A DNA stretch of 64,000 bases. Source: Rallus limicola. Taxonomy: Eukaryota; Chordata; Aves; Gruiformes; Rallidae. The notes under the pieces are model-generated. The model was not told the DNA's origin, ran no database searches, and saw only the letters and a list, made by a program, of their open reading frames with translations. The DNA lies in assembly GCA_022605955.1 (NCBI GenBank), contig JAKCOZ010000309.1:62001-126000 (forward strand), in the 5' to 3' direction. Shown in pieces: positions 38,504 through 51,373 of this stretch (position 1 is its first letter; each line of letters opens with the position of its first letter). Position numbers and translations under genes: made by a program.

Positions 38504-39889
38504 GTGCTTTTCTCGGCCCTAGCAGACTGCAGTTCAAAACATGCTAAACGTCCAGCAATAACTCCCAAAGTAAAGAAGCTAGGACTGAAAGGCATAGCTT
38601 GTCTGAAACCTCCTAACAGGACACACAAGCAGACCCTGTCACTTTGGCTCTCAGCCTTTTCCTTTGCCTGGAAAGAGGGAACATGCCTGGAATCTCCTAC
38701 GGTGCTTTTCTCGGCCCTAGCAGACTGCAGTTCAAAACATGCTAAACGTCCAGCAATAACTCCCAAAGTAAAGAAGCTAGGACTGAACGGCATAGCTTGT
38801 CTGAAACCTCCTAACAGGACACACAAGCAGACCCTGTCACTTTGGCTCTCAGCCTTTTCCTTTGCCTGGATAGAGGGAACATGCCTGGAAGCTCCTACGG
38901 TGCTTTTCTCGGCCCTAGCAGACTGCAGTTCAAAACATGCTAAACGTCCAGCAATAACTCCCAAAGTAAAGAAGCTAGGCATGAAAGGCATAGCTTGTCT
39001 GAAACCTCCTAACAGGACACACAAGCAGACCCTGTCACTTTGGCTCTCAGCCTTTTCCTTTGCCTGGAAAGAAGGAACATACCTGCTACCTCCTACAGTG
39101 CTTTTCTCGGCCCTAGCAGACTGCTGTACAAAACATGCAAAACGTCCAGCAATAACTCCCAAAGTAAAGAAGCTAGGCATGAAAGGCATAGCTTGTCTGA
39201 AACCTCCTAACAGGACACACAAGCAGACCCTGTCACTTTGGCTCTCAGCCTTTTCCTTTGCATGGAAAGAGGGAACATGCCTGGAACCTCCTACGGTGCT
39301 TTTCTCGGCCCTAGCAGACTGCAGTTCAAAACATGCTAAACGTCCAGCAATAATTTCCAAAGTAAAGAAGCTAGGCATGAAAGGCATAGCTTGTCTGAAA
39401 CCTCCTAACAGGACACACAAGCAGACCCTGTCACTTTGGCTCTCAGCCTTTTCCTTTGCCTGGAAAGAGGGAACATGCCTGGAACCTCCTACGGTGCTTT
39501 TCTCGGCCCTAGCAGACTGCAGTTCAAAACATGCTAAACGTCCAGCAATAACTCCCAAAGTAAAGAAGCTAGGCATGAAAGGCATAGCTTGTCTGAAACC
39601 TCCTAACAGGACACACAAGCAGACCCTGTCACTTTGGCTCTCAGCCTTTTCCTTTGCCTGGAAAGAAGGAACATACCTGCTACCTCCTACGGTGCTTTTC
39701 TCGGCCCTAGCAGACTGCAGTTCAAAACATGCTAAACGTCCAGCAATAACTCCCAAAGTAAAGAAGCTAGGACTGAAAGGCATAGCTTGTCTGAAACCTC
39801 CTAACAGGACACACAAGCAGACCCTGTCACTTTGGCTCTCAGCCTTTTCCTTTGCCTGGAAAGAGGGAACATGCCTGGAACCTCCTACG

Positions 39890-41473
39890 GTGCTTTTCTC
39901 GGCCCTAGCAGACTGCAGTTCAAAACATGCTAAACGTCCAGCAATAACTCCCAAAGTAAAGAAGCTAGGCATGAAAGGCATAGCTTGTCTGAAACCTCCT
40001 AACAGGACACACAAGCAGACCCTGTCACTTTGGCTCTCAGCCTTTTCCTTTGCCTGGAAAGAAGGAACATACTAGCTACCTCCTACAGTGCTTTTCTCGG
40101 CCCTAGCAGACTGCAGTTCAAAACATGCTAAACGTCCAGCAATAACTCCCAAAGTAAAGAAGCTAGGCATGAAAGGCATAGCTTGTCTGAAATCTTATAA
40201 CAGGACACACAAGCAGACCCTGTCACTTTGGCTCTCAGCCTTTTCCTTTGCCTGGAAAGAGGGAACATGCCTGGAACCTCCTACGGTGCTTTTCTCGGCC
40301 CTAGCAGACTGCAGTTCAAAACATGCTAAACGTCCAGCAATAACTCCCAAAGTAAAGAAGCTAGGCATGAAAGGCATAGCTTGTCTGAAACCTCCTAACA
40401 GGACACACAAGCAGACCCTGTCACTTTGGCTCTCAGCCTTTTCCTTTGCCTGGAAAGAGGGAACATGCCTGGAACCTCCTACGGTGCTTTTCTCGGCCCT
40501 AGCAGACTGCAGTTCAAAACATGCTAAACGTCCAGCAATAACTCCCAAAGTAAAGAAGCTAGGCATGACAGGCATAGCTTGTCTGAAACCTCCTAACAGG
40601 ACACACAAGCAGACCCTGTCACTTTGGCTCTCAGCCTTTTCCTTTGCCTGGAAAGAGGGAACATGCCTGGAACCTCCTACAGTGCTTTTCTCGGCCCTAG
40701 CAGACTGCAGTTCAAAACATGCTAAACGTCCAGCAATAACTCCCAAAGTAAAGAAGCTAGGACTGAAAGGCATAGCTTGTCTGAAACCTCCTAACAGGAC
40801 ACACAAGCAGACCCTGTCACTTTGGCTCTCAGCCTTTTCCTTTGCCTGGAAAGAGGGAACATGCCTGGAAGCTCTAACTGTGGTTTTCTCGGCCCTAGCA
40901 GACTGCAGTTCAAAACATGCTAAACGTCCAGCAATAACTCCCAAAGTAAAGAAGCTAGGCATGAAAGGCTTAGCTTGTCTGAAACCTCCTAACAGGACAC
41001 ACAAGCAGACCCTGTCACTTTGGCTCTCAGCCTTTTCCTTTGCCTGGAAAGAGGGAACATACCTGCTACCTCCTACAGTGCTTTTCTCGGCCCTAGCAGA
41101 CTGCAGTTCAAAACACGCTAAACGTCCAGCAATAACTCCCAAAGTAAAGAAGCTAGGCATGAAAGGCATAGCTTGTCTGAAACCTCCTAACAGGACACAC
41201 AAGCAGACCCTGTCACTTTGGCTCTCAGCCTTTTCCTTTGCCTGGAAAGAAGGAACATACCTGCTACCTCCTACAGTGCTTTTCTCGGCCCTAGCAGACT
41301 GCAGTTCAAAACATGCTAAACGTCCAGCAATAACTCCCAAAGTAAAGAAGCTAGGACTGAAAGGCATAGCTTGTCTGAAACCTTATAACAGGACACACAA
41401 GCAGACCTTGTCACTTTGGCTCTCAGCCTTTTCCTTTGCCTGGAAAGAGGGAACATGCCTGGAAGCTCCTACG
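39890..41473. repeat. TAG-anchored segment, copy 2 with one extra monomer (202-209)
   Basis: This is the second copy of 33554-34939, with the TAG anchors 32 monomers (6336 bp) apart. It shares the TAG tail, TCTTATAAC, GCATGACAGG and AAGGCTTAGC in the same order. One monomer (206, 40682-40879) is inserted between the GCATGACAGG and AAGGCTTAGC copies. Its end is the most diverged junction in the window. Confidence 0.88.
40682..40879. repeat. Inserted monomer 206 with diverged junction
   Basis: This L-type copy is absent from the sister segment at 33.6-34.9 kb. Its tail and the next start read GAAGCTCTAACTGTGGTTTT (40869-40888) where an A-type copy has GAAGCTCCTACGGTGCTTTT. Four clustered substitutions with no length change are unusual for this array and may mark a repaired exchange junction. 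Confidence 0.8.
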
Positions 41474-44245
41474 GTGCTTTTCTCGGCCCTAGCAGACTGC
41501 AGTTCAAAACATGCTAAACGTCCAGCAATAACTCCCAAAGTAAAGAAGCTAGGCATGAAAGGCATAGCTTGTCTGAAACCTCCTAACAGGACACACAAGC
41601 AGACCCTGTCACTTTGGCTCTCAGCCTTTTCCTTTGCCTGGAAAGAGGGAACATGCCTGGAACCTCCTACGGTGCTTTTCTCGGCCCTAGCAGACTGCAG
41701 TTCAAAACATGCTAAACGTCCAGCAATAACTCCCAAAGTAAAGAAGCTAGGCATGAAAGGCATAGCTTGTCTGAAACCTCCTAACAGGACACACAAGCAG
41801 ACCCTGTCACTTTGGCTCTCAGCCTTTTCCTTTGCCTGGAAAGAGGTAACATGCCTGGAACCTCCTACGGTGCTTTTCTCGGCCCTAGCAGACTGCAGTT
41901 CAAAACATGCTAAACGTCCAGCAATAACTCCCAAAGTAAAGAAGCTAGGCATGAAAGGCATAGCTTGTCTGAAACCTCCTAACAGGACACACAAGCAGAC
42001 CCTGTCACTTTGGCTCTCAGCCTTTTCCTTTGCCTGGAAAGAGGGAACATGCCTGGAACCTCCTACGGTGCTTTTCTCGGCCCTAGCAGACTGCAGTTCA
42101 AAACATGCTAAACGTCCAGCAATAACTCCCAAAGTAAAGAAGCGAGGCCTGAAAGGCATAGCTTGTCTGAAACCTCCTAACAGGACACACAAGCAGACCC
42201 TGTCACTTTGGCTCTCAGCCTTTTCCTTTGCCTGGAAAGAGGGAACATGCCTGGAACCTCCTACGGTGCTTTTCTCGGCCCTAGCAGACTGCAGTTCAAA
42301 ACATGCTAAACGTCCAGCAATAACTCCCAAAGTAAAGAAGCTAGGCATGAAAGGCATAGCTTGTCTGAAACCTCCTAACAGGACACACGAGCAGACCCTG
42401 TCACTTTGGCTCTCAGCCTTTTCCTTTGCCTGGAAAGAGGGAACATGCCTGGAACCTCCTACGGTGCTTTTCTCGGCCCTAGCAGACTGCAGTTCAAAAC
42501 ATGCTAAACGTCCAGCAATAACTCCCAAAGTAAAGAAGCTAGGCCTGAAAGGCATAGCTTGTCTGAAACCTCCTAACAGGACACACAAGCAGACCCTGTC
42601 ACTTTGGCTCTCAGCCTTTTCCTTTGCCTGGAAAGAAGGAACATACCTGCTACATTCTAAAGTGCTTTTCTCGGCCCTAGCAGACTGCAGTTCAAAACAC
42701 GCTAAACGTCCAGCAATAACTCCCAAAGTAAAGAAGCTAGGCATGAAAGGCATAGCTTGTCTGAAACCTCCTAACAGGACACACAAGCAGACCCTGTCAC
42801 TTTGGCTCTCAGCCTTTTCCTTTGCCTGGAAAGAAGGAACATACCTGCTACCTCCTACAGTGCTTTTCTCGGCCCTAGCAGACTGCAGTTCAAAACATGC
42901 TAAACGTCCAGCAATAACTCCCAAAGTAAAGAAGCTAGGCATGAAAGGCATAGCTTGTCTGAAACCTTATAACAGGACACACAAGCAGACCCTGTCACTT
43001 TGGCTCTCAGCCTTTTCCTTTGCCTGGAAAGAGGGAACATGCCTGGAACCTCCTACGGTGCTTTTCTCGGCCCTAGCACACTGCAGTTCAAAACATGCTA
43101 AACGTCCAGCAATAACTCCCAAAGTAAAGAAGCTAGGCATGAAAGGCATAGCTTGTCTGAAACCTCCTAACATGACACACAAGCAGACCCTGTCACTTTG
43201 GCTCTCAGCCTTTTCCTTTGCCTGGAAAGAGGGAACATGCCTGGAACCTCCTACGGTGCTTTTCTCGGCCCTAGCAGACTGCAGTTCAAAACATGCTAAA
43301 CGTCCAGCAATAACTCCCAAAGTAAAGAAGCTAGGCATGAAAGGCATAGCTTGTCTGAAACCTCCTAACAGGACACACAAGCAGACTCTCTCACTTTGGC
43401 TCTCAGCCTTTTCCTTTGCCTGGAAAGAGGGAACATGCCTGGAACCTCCTACGGTGCTTTTCTCGGCCCTAGCAGACTGCAGTTCAAAACTTGCTAAACG
43501 TCCAGCAATAACTCCCAAAGTAAAGAAGCTAGGCCTGAAAGGCATAGCTTGTCTGAAACCTCCTAACAGGACACACAAGCAGACCCTGTCACTTTGGCTC
43601 TCAGCCTTTTCCTTTGCATGGAAAGAGGGAACATGCCTGGAACCTCCTACAGTGCTTTTCTCGGCCCTAGCAGACTGCAGTTCAAAACATGCTAAACGTC
43701 CAGCAATAACTCCCAAAGTAAAGAAGCTAGGACTGAAAGGCATAGCTTGTCTGAAACCTCCTAACAGGACACACAAGCAGACCCTGTCACTTTGGCTCTC
43801 AGCCTTTTCCTTTGCCTGGAAAGAGGGAACATGCCTGGAAGCTCCTACGGTGCTTTTCTCGGCCCTAGCAGACTGCAGTTCAAAACATGCTAAACGTCCA
43901 GCAATAACTCCCAAAGTAAAGAAGCTAGGCATGAAAGGCATAGCTTGTCTGAAACCTCCTAACAGGACACACAAGCAGACCCTGTCACTTTGGCTCTCAG
44001 CCTTTTCCTTTGCCTGGAAAGAGGGAACATGCCTGGAACCTCCTACGGTGCTTTTCTCGGCCCTAGCAGACTGCAGTTCAAAACATGCTAAACGTCCAGC
44101 AATAACTCCCAAAGTAAAGAAGCTAGGCATGAAAGGCATAGCTTGTCTGAAACCTTATAACAGGACACACAAGCAGACCCTGTCACTTTGGCTCTCAGCC
44201 TTTTCCTTTGCCTGGAAAGAAGGAACATAACTGCTACCTCCTACA

Positions 44246-44443
44246 GTACTTTTCTCGGCCCTAGCAGACTGCTGTTCAAAACATGCAAAACGTCCAGCAA
44301 TAACTCCCAAAGTAAAGAAGCTAGGACTGAAAGGCATAGCTTGTCTGAAACCTTATAACAGGACACACAAGCAGACCCTGTCACTTTGGCTCTCAGCCTT
44401 TTCCTTTGCCTGGAAAGAGGGAACATGCCTGGAACCTCCTACG
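44246..44443. repeat. Monomer 224 with GTACTTTTCT start and CTGCTGTTC
   Basis: The conserved GTGCTTTTCT start is GTACTTTTCT here, the only such change I noticed. This copy has also lost CTGCAG (now CTGCTGTTC) and reads ATGCAAAACG instead of ATGCTAAACG. It follows a TAA-tail copy, matching the linked pair found downstream. Confidence 0.9.
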
Positions 44444-46027
44444 GTGCTTTTCTCGGCCCTAGCAGACTGCAGTTCAAAACATGCTAAACGTCCAGCAATA
44501 ACTCCCAAAGTAAAGAAGCTAGGCATGAAAGGCATAGCTTGTCTGAAACCTCCTAACAGGACACACAAGCAGACCCTGTCACTTTGGCTCTCAGCCTTTT
44601 CCTTTGCCTGGAAAGAGGGAACATGCCTGGACCCTCCTACGGTGCTTTTCTCGGCCCTAGCAGACTGCAGTTCAAAACTTGCTAAACGTCCAGCAATAAC
44701 TCCCAAAGTAAAGAAGCTAGGACTGAAAGGCATAGCTTGTCTGAAACCTCCTAACAGGACACACAAGCAGACCCTGTCACTTTGGCTCTCAGCCTTTTCC
44801 TTTGCATGGAAAGAGGGAACATGCCTGGAACCTCCTACGGTGCTTTTCTCGGCCCTAGCAGACTGCAGTTCAAAACATGCTAAACGTCCAGCAATAACTC
44901 CCAAAGTAAAGAAGCTAGGACTGAAAGGCATAGCTTGTCTGAAACCTCCTAACAGGACACACAAGCAGACCCTGTCACTTTGGCTCTCAGCCTTTTCCTT
45001 TGCCTGGAAAGAGGGAACATGCCTGGAAGCTCCTACGGTGCTTTTCTCGGCCCTAGCAGACTGCAGTTCAAAACATGCTAAACGTCCAGCAATAACTCCC
45101 AAAGTAAAGAAGCTAGGCATGAAAGGCATAGCTTGTCTGAAACCTCCTAACAGGACACACAAGCAGACCCTGTCACTTTGGCTCTCAGCCTTTTCCTTTG
45201 CCTGGAAAGAAGGAACATACCTGCTACCTCCTACGGTGCTTTTCTCGGCCCTAGCAGACTGCAGTTCAAAACATGCTAAACGTCCAGCAATAACTCCCAA
45301 AGTAAAGAAGCTAGGCATGAAAGGCATAGCTTGTCTGAAACCTTATAACAGGACACACAAGCAGACCCTGTCACTTTGGCTCTCAGCCTTTTCCTTTGCC
45401 TGGAAAGAGGGAACATGCCTGGAACCTCCTACGGTGCTTTTCTCGGCCCTAGCAGACTGCAGTTCAAAACATGCTAAACGTCCAGCAATAACTCCCAAAG
45501 TAAAGAAGCTAGGCATGAAAGGCATAGCTTGTCTGAAACCTCCTAACAGGACACACAAGCAGACCCTGTCACTTTGGCTCTCAGCCTTTTCCTTTGCCTG
45601 GAAAGAGGGAACATGCCTGGAACCTCCTACGGTGCTTTTCTCGGCCCTAGCAGACTGCAGTTCAAAACATGCTAAACGTCCAGCAATAACTCCCAAAGTA
45701 AAGAAGCTAGGACTGAAAGGCATAGCTTGTCTGAAACCTCCTAACAGGACACACAAGCAGACCCTGTCACTTTGGCTCTCAGCCTTTTCCTTTGCCTGGA
45801 AAGAAGGAACATACCTGCTACCTTCTAAAGTGCTTTTCTCGGCCCTAGCAGACTGCAGTTCAAAACACGCTAAACGTCCAGCAATAACTCCCAAAGTAAA
45901 GAAGCTAGGACTGAAAGGCATAGCTTGTCTGAAACCTCCTAACAGGACACACAAGCAGACCCTGTCACTTTGGCTCTCAGCCTTTTCCTTTGCCTGGAAA
46001 GAAGGAACATACCTGCTACCTCCTACA

Positions 46028-47215
46028 GTGCTTTTCTCGGCCCTAGCAGACTGCAGTTCAAAACATGCTAAACGTCCAGCAATAACTCCCAAAGTAAAGA
46101 AGCTAGGCATGAAAGGCATAGCTTGTCTGAAACCTCCTAACATGACACACAAGCAGACCCTGTCACTTTGGCTCTCAGCCTTTTCCTTTGCCTGGAAAGA
46201 GGGAACATGCCTGGAACCTCCTACGGTGCTTTTCTCGGCCCTAGCAGACTGCAGTTCAAAACATGCTAAACGTCCAGCAATAACTCCCAAAGTAAAGAAG
46301 CTAGGCATGAAAGGCATAGCATGTCTGAAACCTCCTAACAGGACACACAAGCAGACCCTGTCACTTTGGCTCTCAGCCTTTTCCTTTGCCTGGAAAGAAG
46401 GAACATACCTGCTACCTATAAAAGTGCTTTTCTCGGCCCTAGCAGACTGCAGTTCAAAACATGCTAAACGTCCAGCAATAACTGCTAAAGTAAAGAAGCT
46501 AGGCATGAAAGGCATAGCTTGTCTGAAACCTCCTAACAGGACACACAAGCAGACCCTGTCACTTTGGCTCTCAGCCTTTTCCTTTGCCTGGAAAGAGGGA
46601 ACATGCCTGGAACCTCCTACGGTGCTTTTCTCGGCCCTAGCAGACTGCAGTTCAAAACATGCTAAACGTCCAGCAATAACTCCCAAAGTAAAGAAGCTAG
46701 GCATGAAAGGCATAGCTTGTCTGAAACCTCCTAACATGACACACAAGCAGACCCTGTCACTTTGGCTCTCAGCCTTTTCCTTTGCCTGGAAAGAGGGAAC
46801 ATGCCTGGAACCTCCTACGGTGCTTTTCTCGGCCCTAGCAGACTGCAGTTCAAAACATGCTAAACGTCCAGCAATAACTCCCAAAGTAAAGAAGCTAGGC
46901 ATGAAAGGCATAGCTTGTCTGAAACCTCCTAACAGGACACACAAGCAGACCCTGTCACTTTGGCTCTCAGCCTTTTCCTTTGCCTGGAAAGAAGGAACAT
47001 ACCTGCTACCTATAAAAGTGCTTTTCTCGGCCCTAGCAGACTGCAGTTCAAAACATGCTAAACGTCCAGCAATAACTGCTAAAGTAAAGAAGCTAGGCAT
47101 GAAAGGCATAGCTTGTCTGAAACCTCCTAACAGGACACACAAGCAGACTCTGTCACTTTGGCTCTCAGCCTTTTCCTTTGCCTGGAAAGAGGGAACATGC
47201 CTGGAACCTCCTACG
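46028..47215. repeat. 3-monomer tandem duplication (monomers 233-238)
   Basis: Two adjacent 594-bp units (46028-46621 and 46622-47215) each read MC with ACATGACAC, MK with TATAAAAG, MC with AACTGCTAAAG. The TATAAAAG marks are at 46417 and 47011, 594 bp apart. Related trios occur at 181-183, 188-190 and 248-250, so this trio is a unit that moves as a block. Confidence 0.9.
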
Positions 47216-47611
47216 GTGCTTTTCTCGGCCCTAGCAGACTGCAGTTCAAAACATGCTAAACGTCCAGCAATAACTCCCAAAGTAAAGAAGCTAGGCATGA
47301 AAGGCATAGCTTGTCTGAAACCTCCTAACAGGACACACAAGCAGACCCTGTCACTTTGGCTCTCAGCCTTTTCCTTTGCATGGAAAGAGGGAACATGCCT
47401 GGAACCTCCTACGGTGCTTTTCTCGGCCCTAGCAGACTGCAGTTCAAAACATGCTAAACGTCCAGCAATAACTCCCAAAGTAAAGAAGCTAGGACTGAAA
47501 GGCATAGCTTGTCTGAAACCTCCTAACAGGACACACAAGCAGACCCTGTCACTTTGGCTCTCAGCCTTTTCCTTTGCCTGGAAAGAGGGAACATGCCTGG
47601 AAGCTCCTACG

Positions 47612-48997
47612 GTGCTTTTCTCGGCCCTAGCAGACTGCAGTTCAAAACATGCTAAACGTCCAGCAATAACTCCCAAAGTAAAGAAGCTAGGCATGAAAGG
47701 CATAGCTTGTCTGAAACCTCCTAACAGGACACACAAGCAGACCCTGTCACTTTGGCTCTCAGCCTTTTCCTTTGCCTGGAAAGAAGGAACATACCTGCTA
47801 CCTCCTACGGTGCTTTTCTCGGCCCTAGCAGACTGCAGTTCAAAACATGCTAAACGTCCAGCAATAACTCCCAAAGTAAAGAAGCTAGGCATGAAAGGCA
47901 TAGCTTGTCTGAAACCTTATAACAGGACACACAAGCAGACCCTGTCACTTTGGCTCTCAGCCTTTTCCTTTGCCTGGAAAGAGGGAACATGCCTGGAACC
48001 TCCTACGGTGCTTTTCTCGGCCCTAGCAGACTGCAGTTCAAAACATGCTAAACGTCCAGCAATAACTCCCAAAGTAAAGAAGCTAGGCATGAAAGGCATA
48101 GCTTGTCTGAAACCTCCTAACAGGACACACAAGCAGACCCTGTCACTTTGGCTCTCAGCCTTTTCCTTTGCCTGGAAAGAGGGAACATGCCTGGAAGCTC
48201 CTACGGTGCTTTTCTCGGCCCTAGCAGACTGCAGTTCAAAACATGCTAAACGTCCAGCAATAACTCCCAAAGTAAAGAAGCTAGGACTGAAAGGCATAGC
48301 TTGTCTGAAACCTCCTAACAGGACACACAAGCAGACCCTGTCACTTTGGCTCTCAGCCTTTTCCTTTGCCTGGAAAGAAGGAACATACCTGCTACCTCCT
48401 ACAGTGCTTTTCTCGGCCCTAGCAGACTGCAGTTCAAAACATGCTAAACGTCCAGCAATAACTCCCAAAGTAAAGAAGCTAGGACTGAAAGGCATAGCTT
48501 GTCTGAAACCTCCTAACAGGACACACAAGCAGACCCTGTCACTTTGGCTCTCAGCCTTTTCCTTTGCCTGGAAAGAGGGAACATGCCTGGAACCTCCTAC
48601 GGTGCTTTTCTCGGCCCTAGCAGACTGCAGTTCAAAACATGCTAAACGTCCAGCAATAACTCCCAAAGTAAAGAAGCTAGGACTGAAAGGCATAGCTTGT
48701 CTGAAACCTCCTAACAGGACACACAAGCAGACCCTGTCACTTTGGCTCTCAGCCTTTTCCTTTGCCTGGAAAGAGGGAACATGCCTGGAAGCTCCTACGG
48801 TGCTTTTCTCGGCCCTAGCAGACTGCAGTTCAAAACATGCTAAACGTCCAGCAATAACTCCCAAAGTAAAGAAGCTAGGACTGAACGGCATAGCTTGTCT
48901 GAAACCTCCTAACAGGACACACAAGCAGACCCTGTCACTTTGGCTCTCAGCCTTTTCCTTTGCCTGGATAGAGGGAACATGCCTGGAAGCTCCTACG
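47612..48997. repeat. 11-monomer-offset duplication, copy 1 (monomers 241-247)
   Basis: The order is MY, MC with CCTTATAAC, MA, LY, LC, LA, LA with TGGATAGAGG. It pairs with 49790-51175 at 2178 bp. Monomer 247 combines CTGAACGG and TGGATAGAGG, as do 196, 277 and 297. Confidence 0.85.
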
Positions 48998-49789
48998 GTG
49001 CTTTTCTCGGCCCTAGCAGACTGCAGTTCAAAACATGCTAAACGTCCAGCAATAACTCCCAAAGTAAAGAAGCTAGGCATGAAAGGCATAGCTTGTCTGA
49101 AACCTCCTAACATGACACACAAGCAGACCCTGTCACTTTGGCTCTCAGCCTTTTCCTTTGCCTGGAAAGAGGGAACATGCCTGGAACCTCCTACGGTGCT
49201 TTTCTCGGCCCTAGCAGACTGCAGTTCAAAACATGCTAAACGTCCAGCAATAACTCCCAAAGTAAAGAAGCTAGGCATGAAAGGCATAGCTTGTCTGAAA
49301 CCTCCTAACAGGACACACAAGCAGACCCTGTCACTTTGGCTCTCAGCCTTTTCCTTTGCCTGGAAAGAAGGAACATACCTGCTACCTATAAAAGTGCTTT
49401 TCTCGGCCCTAGCAGACTGCAGTTCAAAACATGCTAAACGTCCAGCAATAACTGCTAAAGTAAAGAAGCTAGGCATGAAAGGCATAGCTTGTCTGAAACC
49501 TCCTAACAGGACACACAAGCAGACTCTGTCACTTTGGCTCTCAGCCTTTTCCTTTGCCTGGAAAGAGGGAACATGCCTGGAACCTCCTACGGTGCTTTTC
49601 TCGGCCCTAGCAGACTGCAGTTCAAAACTTGCTAAACGTCCAGCAATAACTCCCAAAGTAAAGAATCTAGAACTGAAAGGCATAGCTTGTCTGAAACCTC
49701 CTAACAGGACACACAAGCAGACCCTGTCACTTTGGCTCTCAGCCTTTTCCTTTGCATGGAAAGAGGGAACATGCCTGGAACCTCCTACG

Positions 49790-51175
49790 GTGCTTTTCTC
49801 GGCCCTAGCAGACTGCAGTTCAAAACATGCTAAACGTCCAGCAATAACTCCCAAAGTAAAGAAGCTAGGCATGAAAGGCATAGCTTGTCTGAAACCTCCT
49901 AACAGGACACACAAGCAGACCCTGTCACTTTGGCTCTCAGCCTTTTCCTTTGCCTGGAAAGAAGGAACATACCTGCTACCTCCTACGGTGCTTTTCTCGG
50001 CCCTAGCAGACTGCAGTTCAAAACATGCTAAACGTCCAGCAATAACTCCCAAAGTAAAGAAGCTAGGCATGAAAGGCATAGCTTGTCTGAAACCTTATAA
50101 CAGGACACACAAGCAGACCCTGTCACTTTGGCTCTCAGCCTTTTCCTTTGCCTGGAAAGAGGGAACATGCCTGGAACCTCCTACGGTGCTTTTCTCGGCC
50201 CTAGCAGACTGCAGTTCAAAACATGCTAAACGTCCAGCAATAACTCCCAAAGTAAAGAAGCTAGGCATGAAAGGCATAGCTTGTCTGAAACCTCCTAACA
50301 GGACACACAAGCAGACCCTGTCACTTTGGCTCTCAGCCTTTTCCTTTGCCTGGAAAGAGGGAACATGCCTGGAAGCTCCTACGGTGCTTTTCTCGGCCCT
50401 AGCAGACTGCAGTTCAAAACATGCTAAACGTCCAGCAATAACTCCCAAAGTAAAGAAGCTAGGACTGAAAGGCATAGCTTGTCTGAAACCTCCTAACAGG
50501 ACACACAAGCAGACCCTGTCACTTTGGCTCTCAGCCTTTTCCTTTGCCTGGAAAGAAGGAACATACCTGCTACCTCCTACAGTGCTTTTCTCGGCCCTAG
50601 CAGACTGCAGTTCAAAACATGCTAAACGTCCAGCAATAACTCCCAAAGTAAAGAAGCTAGGACTGAAAGGCATAGCTTGTCTGAAACCTCCTAACAGGAC
50701 ACACAAGCAGACCCTGTCACTTTGGCTCTCAGCCTTTTCCTTTGCCTGGAAAGAGGGAACATGCCTGGAACCTCCTACGGTGCTTTTCTCGGCCCTAGCA
50801 GACTGCAGTTCAAAACATGCTAAACGTCCAGCAATAACTCCCAAAGTAAAGAAGCTAGGACTGAAAGGCATAGCTTGTCTGAAACCTCCTAACAGGACAC
50901 ACAAGCAGACCCTGTCACTTTGGCTCTCAGCCTTTTCCTTTGCCTGGAAAGAGGGAACATGCCTGGAATCTCCTACGGTGCTTTTCTCGGCCCTAGCAGA
51001 CTGCAGTTCAAAACATGCTAAACGTCCAGCAATAACTCCCAAAGTAAAGAAGCTAGGCATGAAAGGCATAGCTTGTCTGAAACCTCCTAACAGGACACAC
51101 AAGCAGACCCTGTCACTTTGGCTCTCAGCCTTTTCCTTTGCCTGGATAGAGGGAACATGCCTGGAAGCTCCTACG
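49790..51175. repeat. 11-monomer-offset duplication, copy 2 (monomers 252-258)
   Basis: It matches 47612-48997 in order. Differences are an S tail (GAATCT) in monomer 257 where copy 1 has an A tail, and CAT with AAAGG in monomer 258 where copy 1 has ACT with AACGG. The offset equals that of the 11-monomer HOR in region I, although the content differs. Confidence 0.85.
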
Positions 51176-51373
51176 GTGCTTTTCTCGGCCCTAGCAGACT
51201 GCAGTTCAAAACATGCTAAACGTCCAGCAATAACTCCCAAAGTAAAGAAGCTAGGACTGAAAGGCATAGCTTGTCTGAAACCTCCTAACAGGACACACAA
51301 GCAGACCCTGTCACTTTGGCTCTCAGCCTTTTCCTTTGCCTGGAAAGAAGGAACATACCTGCTACCTCCTACG

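Larger units (their letters stand above)
33752..44443. repeat. Array region III (monomers 171-224)
   Basis: Copy order: MC MC MC MY MY MC MC MC MC MC; MC MK MC MC MA LY LC MC MK MC; MC MA LY LC LS LA MY MC MC MY; LC MY(TAG) MC MC MC L(diverged) MY MY LA MC; MC MC LC MC L(P-like) MY MC MC MC LC; LA MC MY(TAA) LC. Several markers first appear here: ACATGACAC, AACTGCTAAAG, CTGAACGG, TGGATAGAGG and CTGCTGTAC. All copies are 198 bp. Singletons include AAGCGAGG (42143), CACACGAGC (42388), TACATTCTAAAG (near 42651), TAGCACACTG (near 43075) and CTCTCTCACT (near 43386). Confidence 0.92.
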
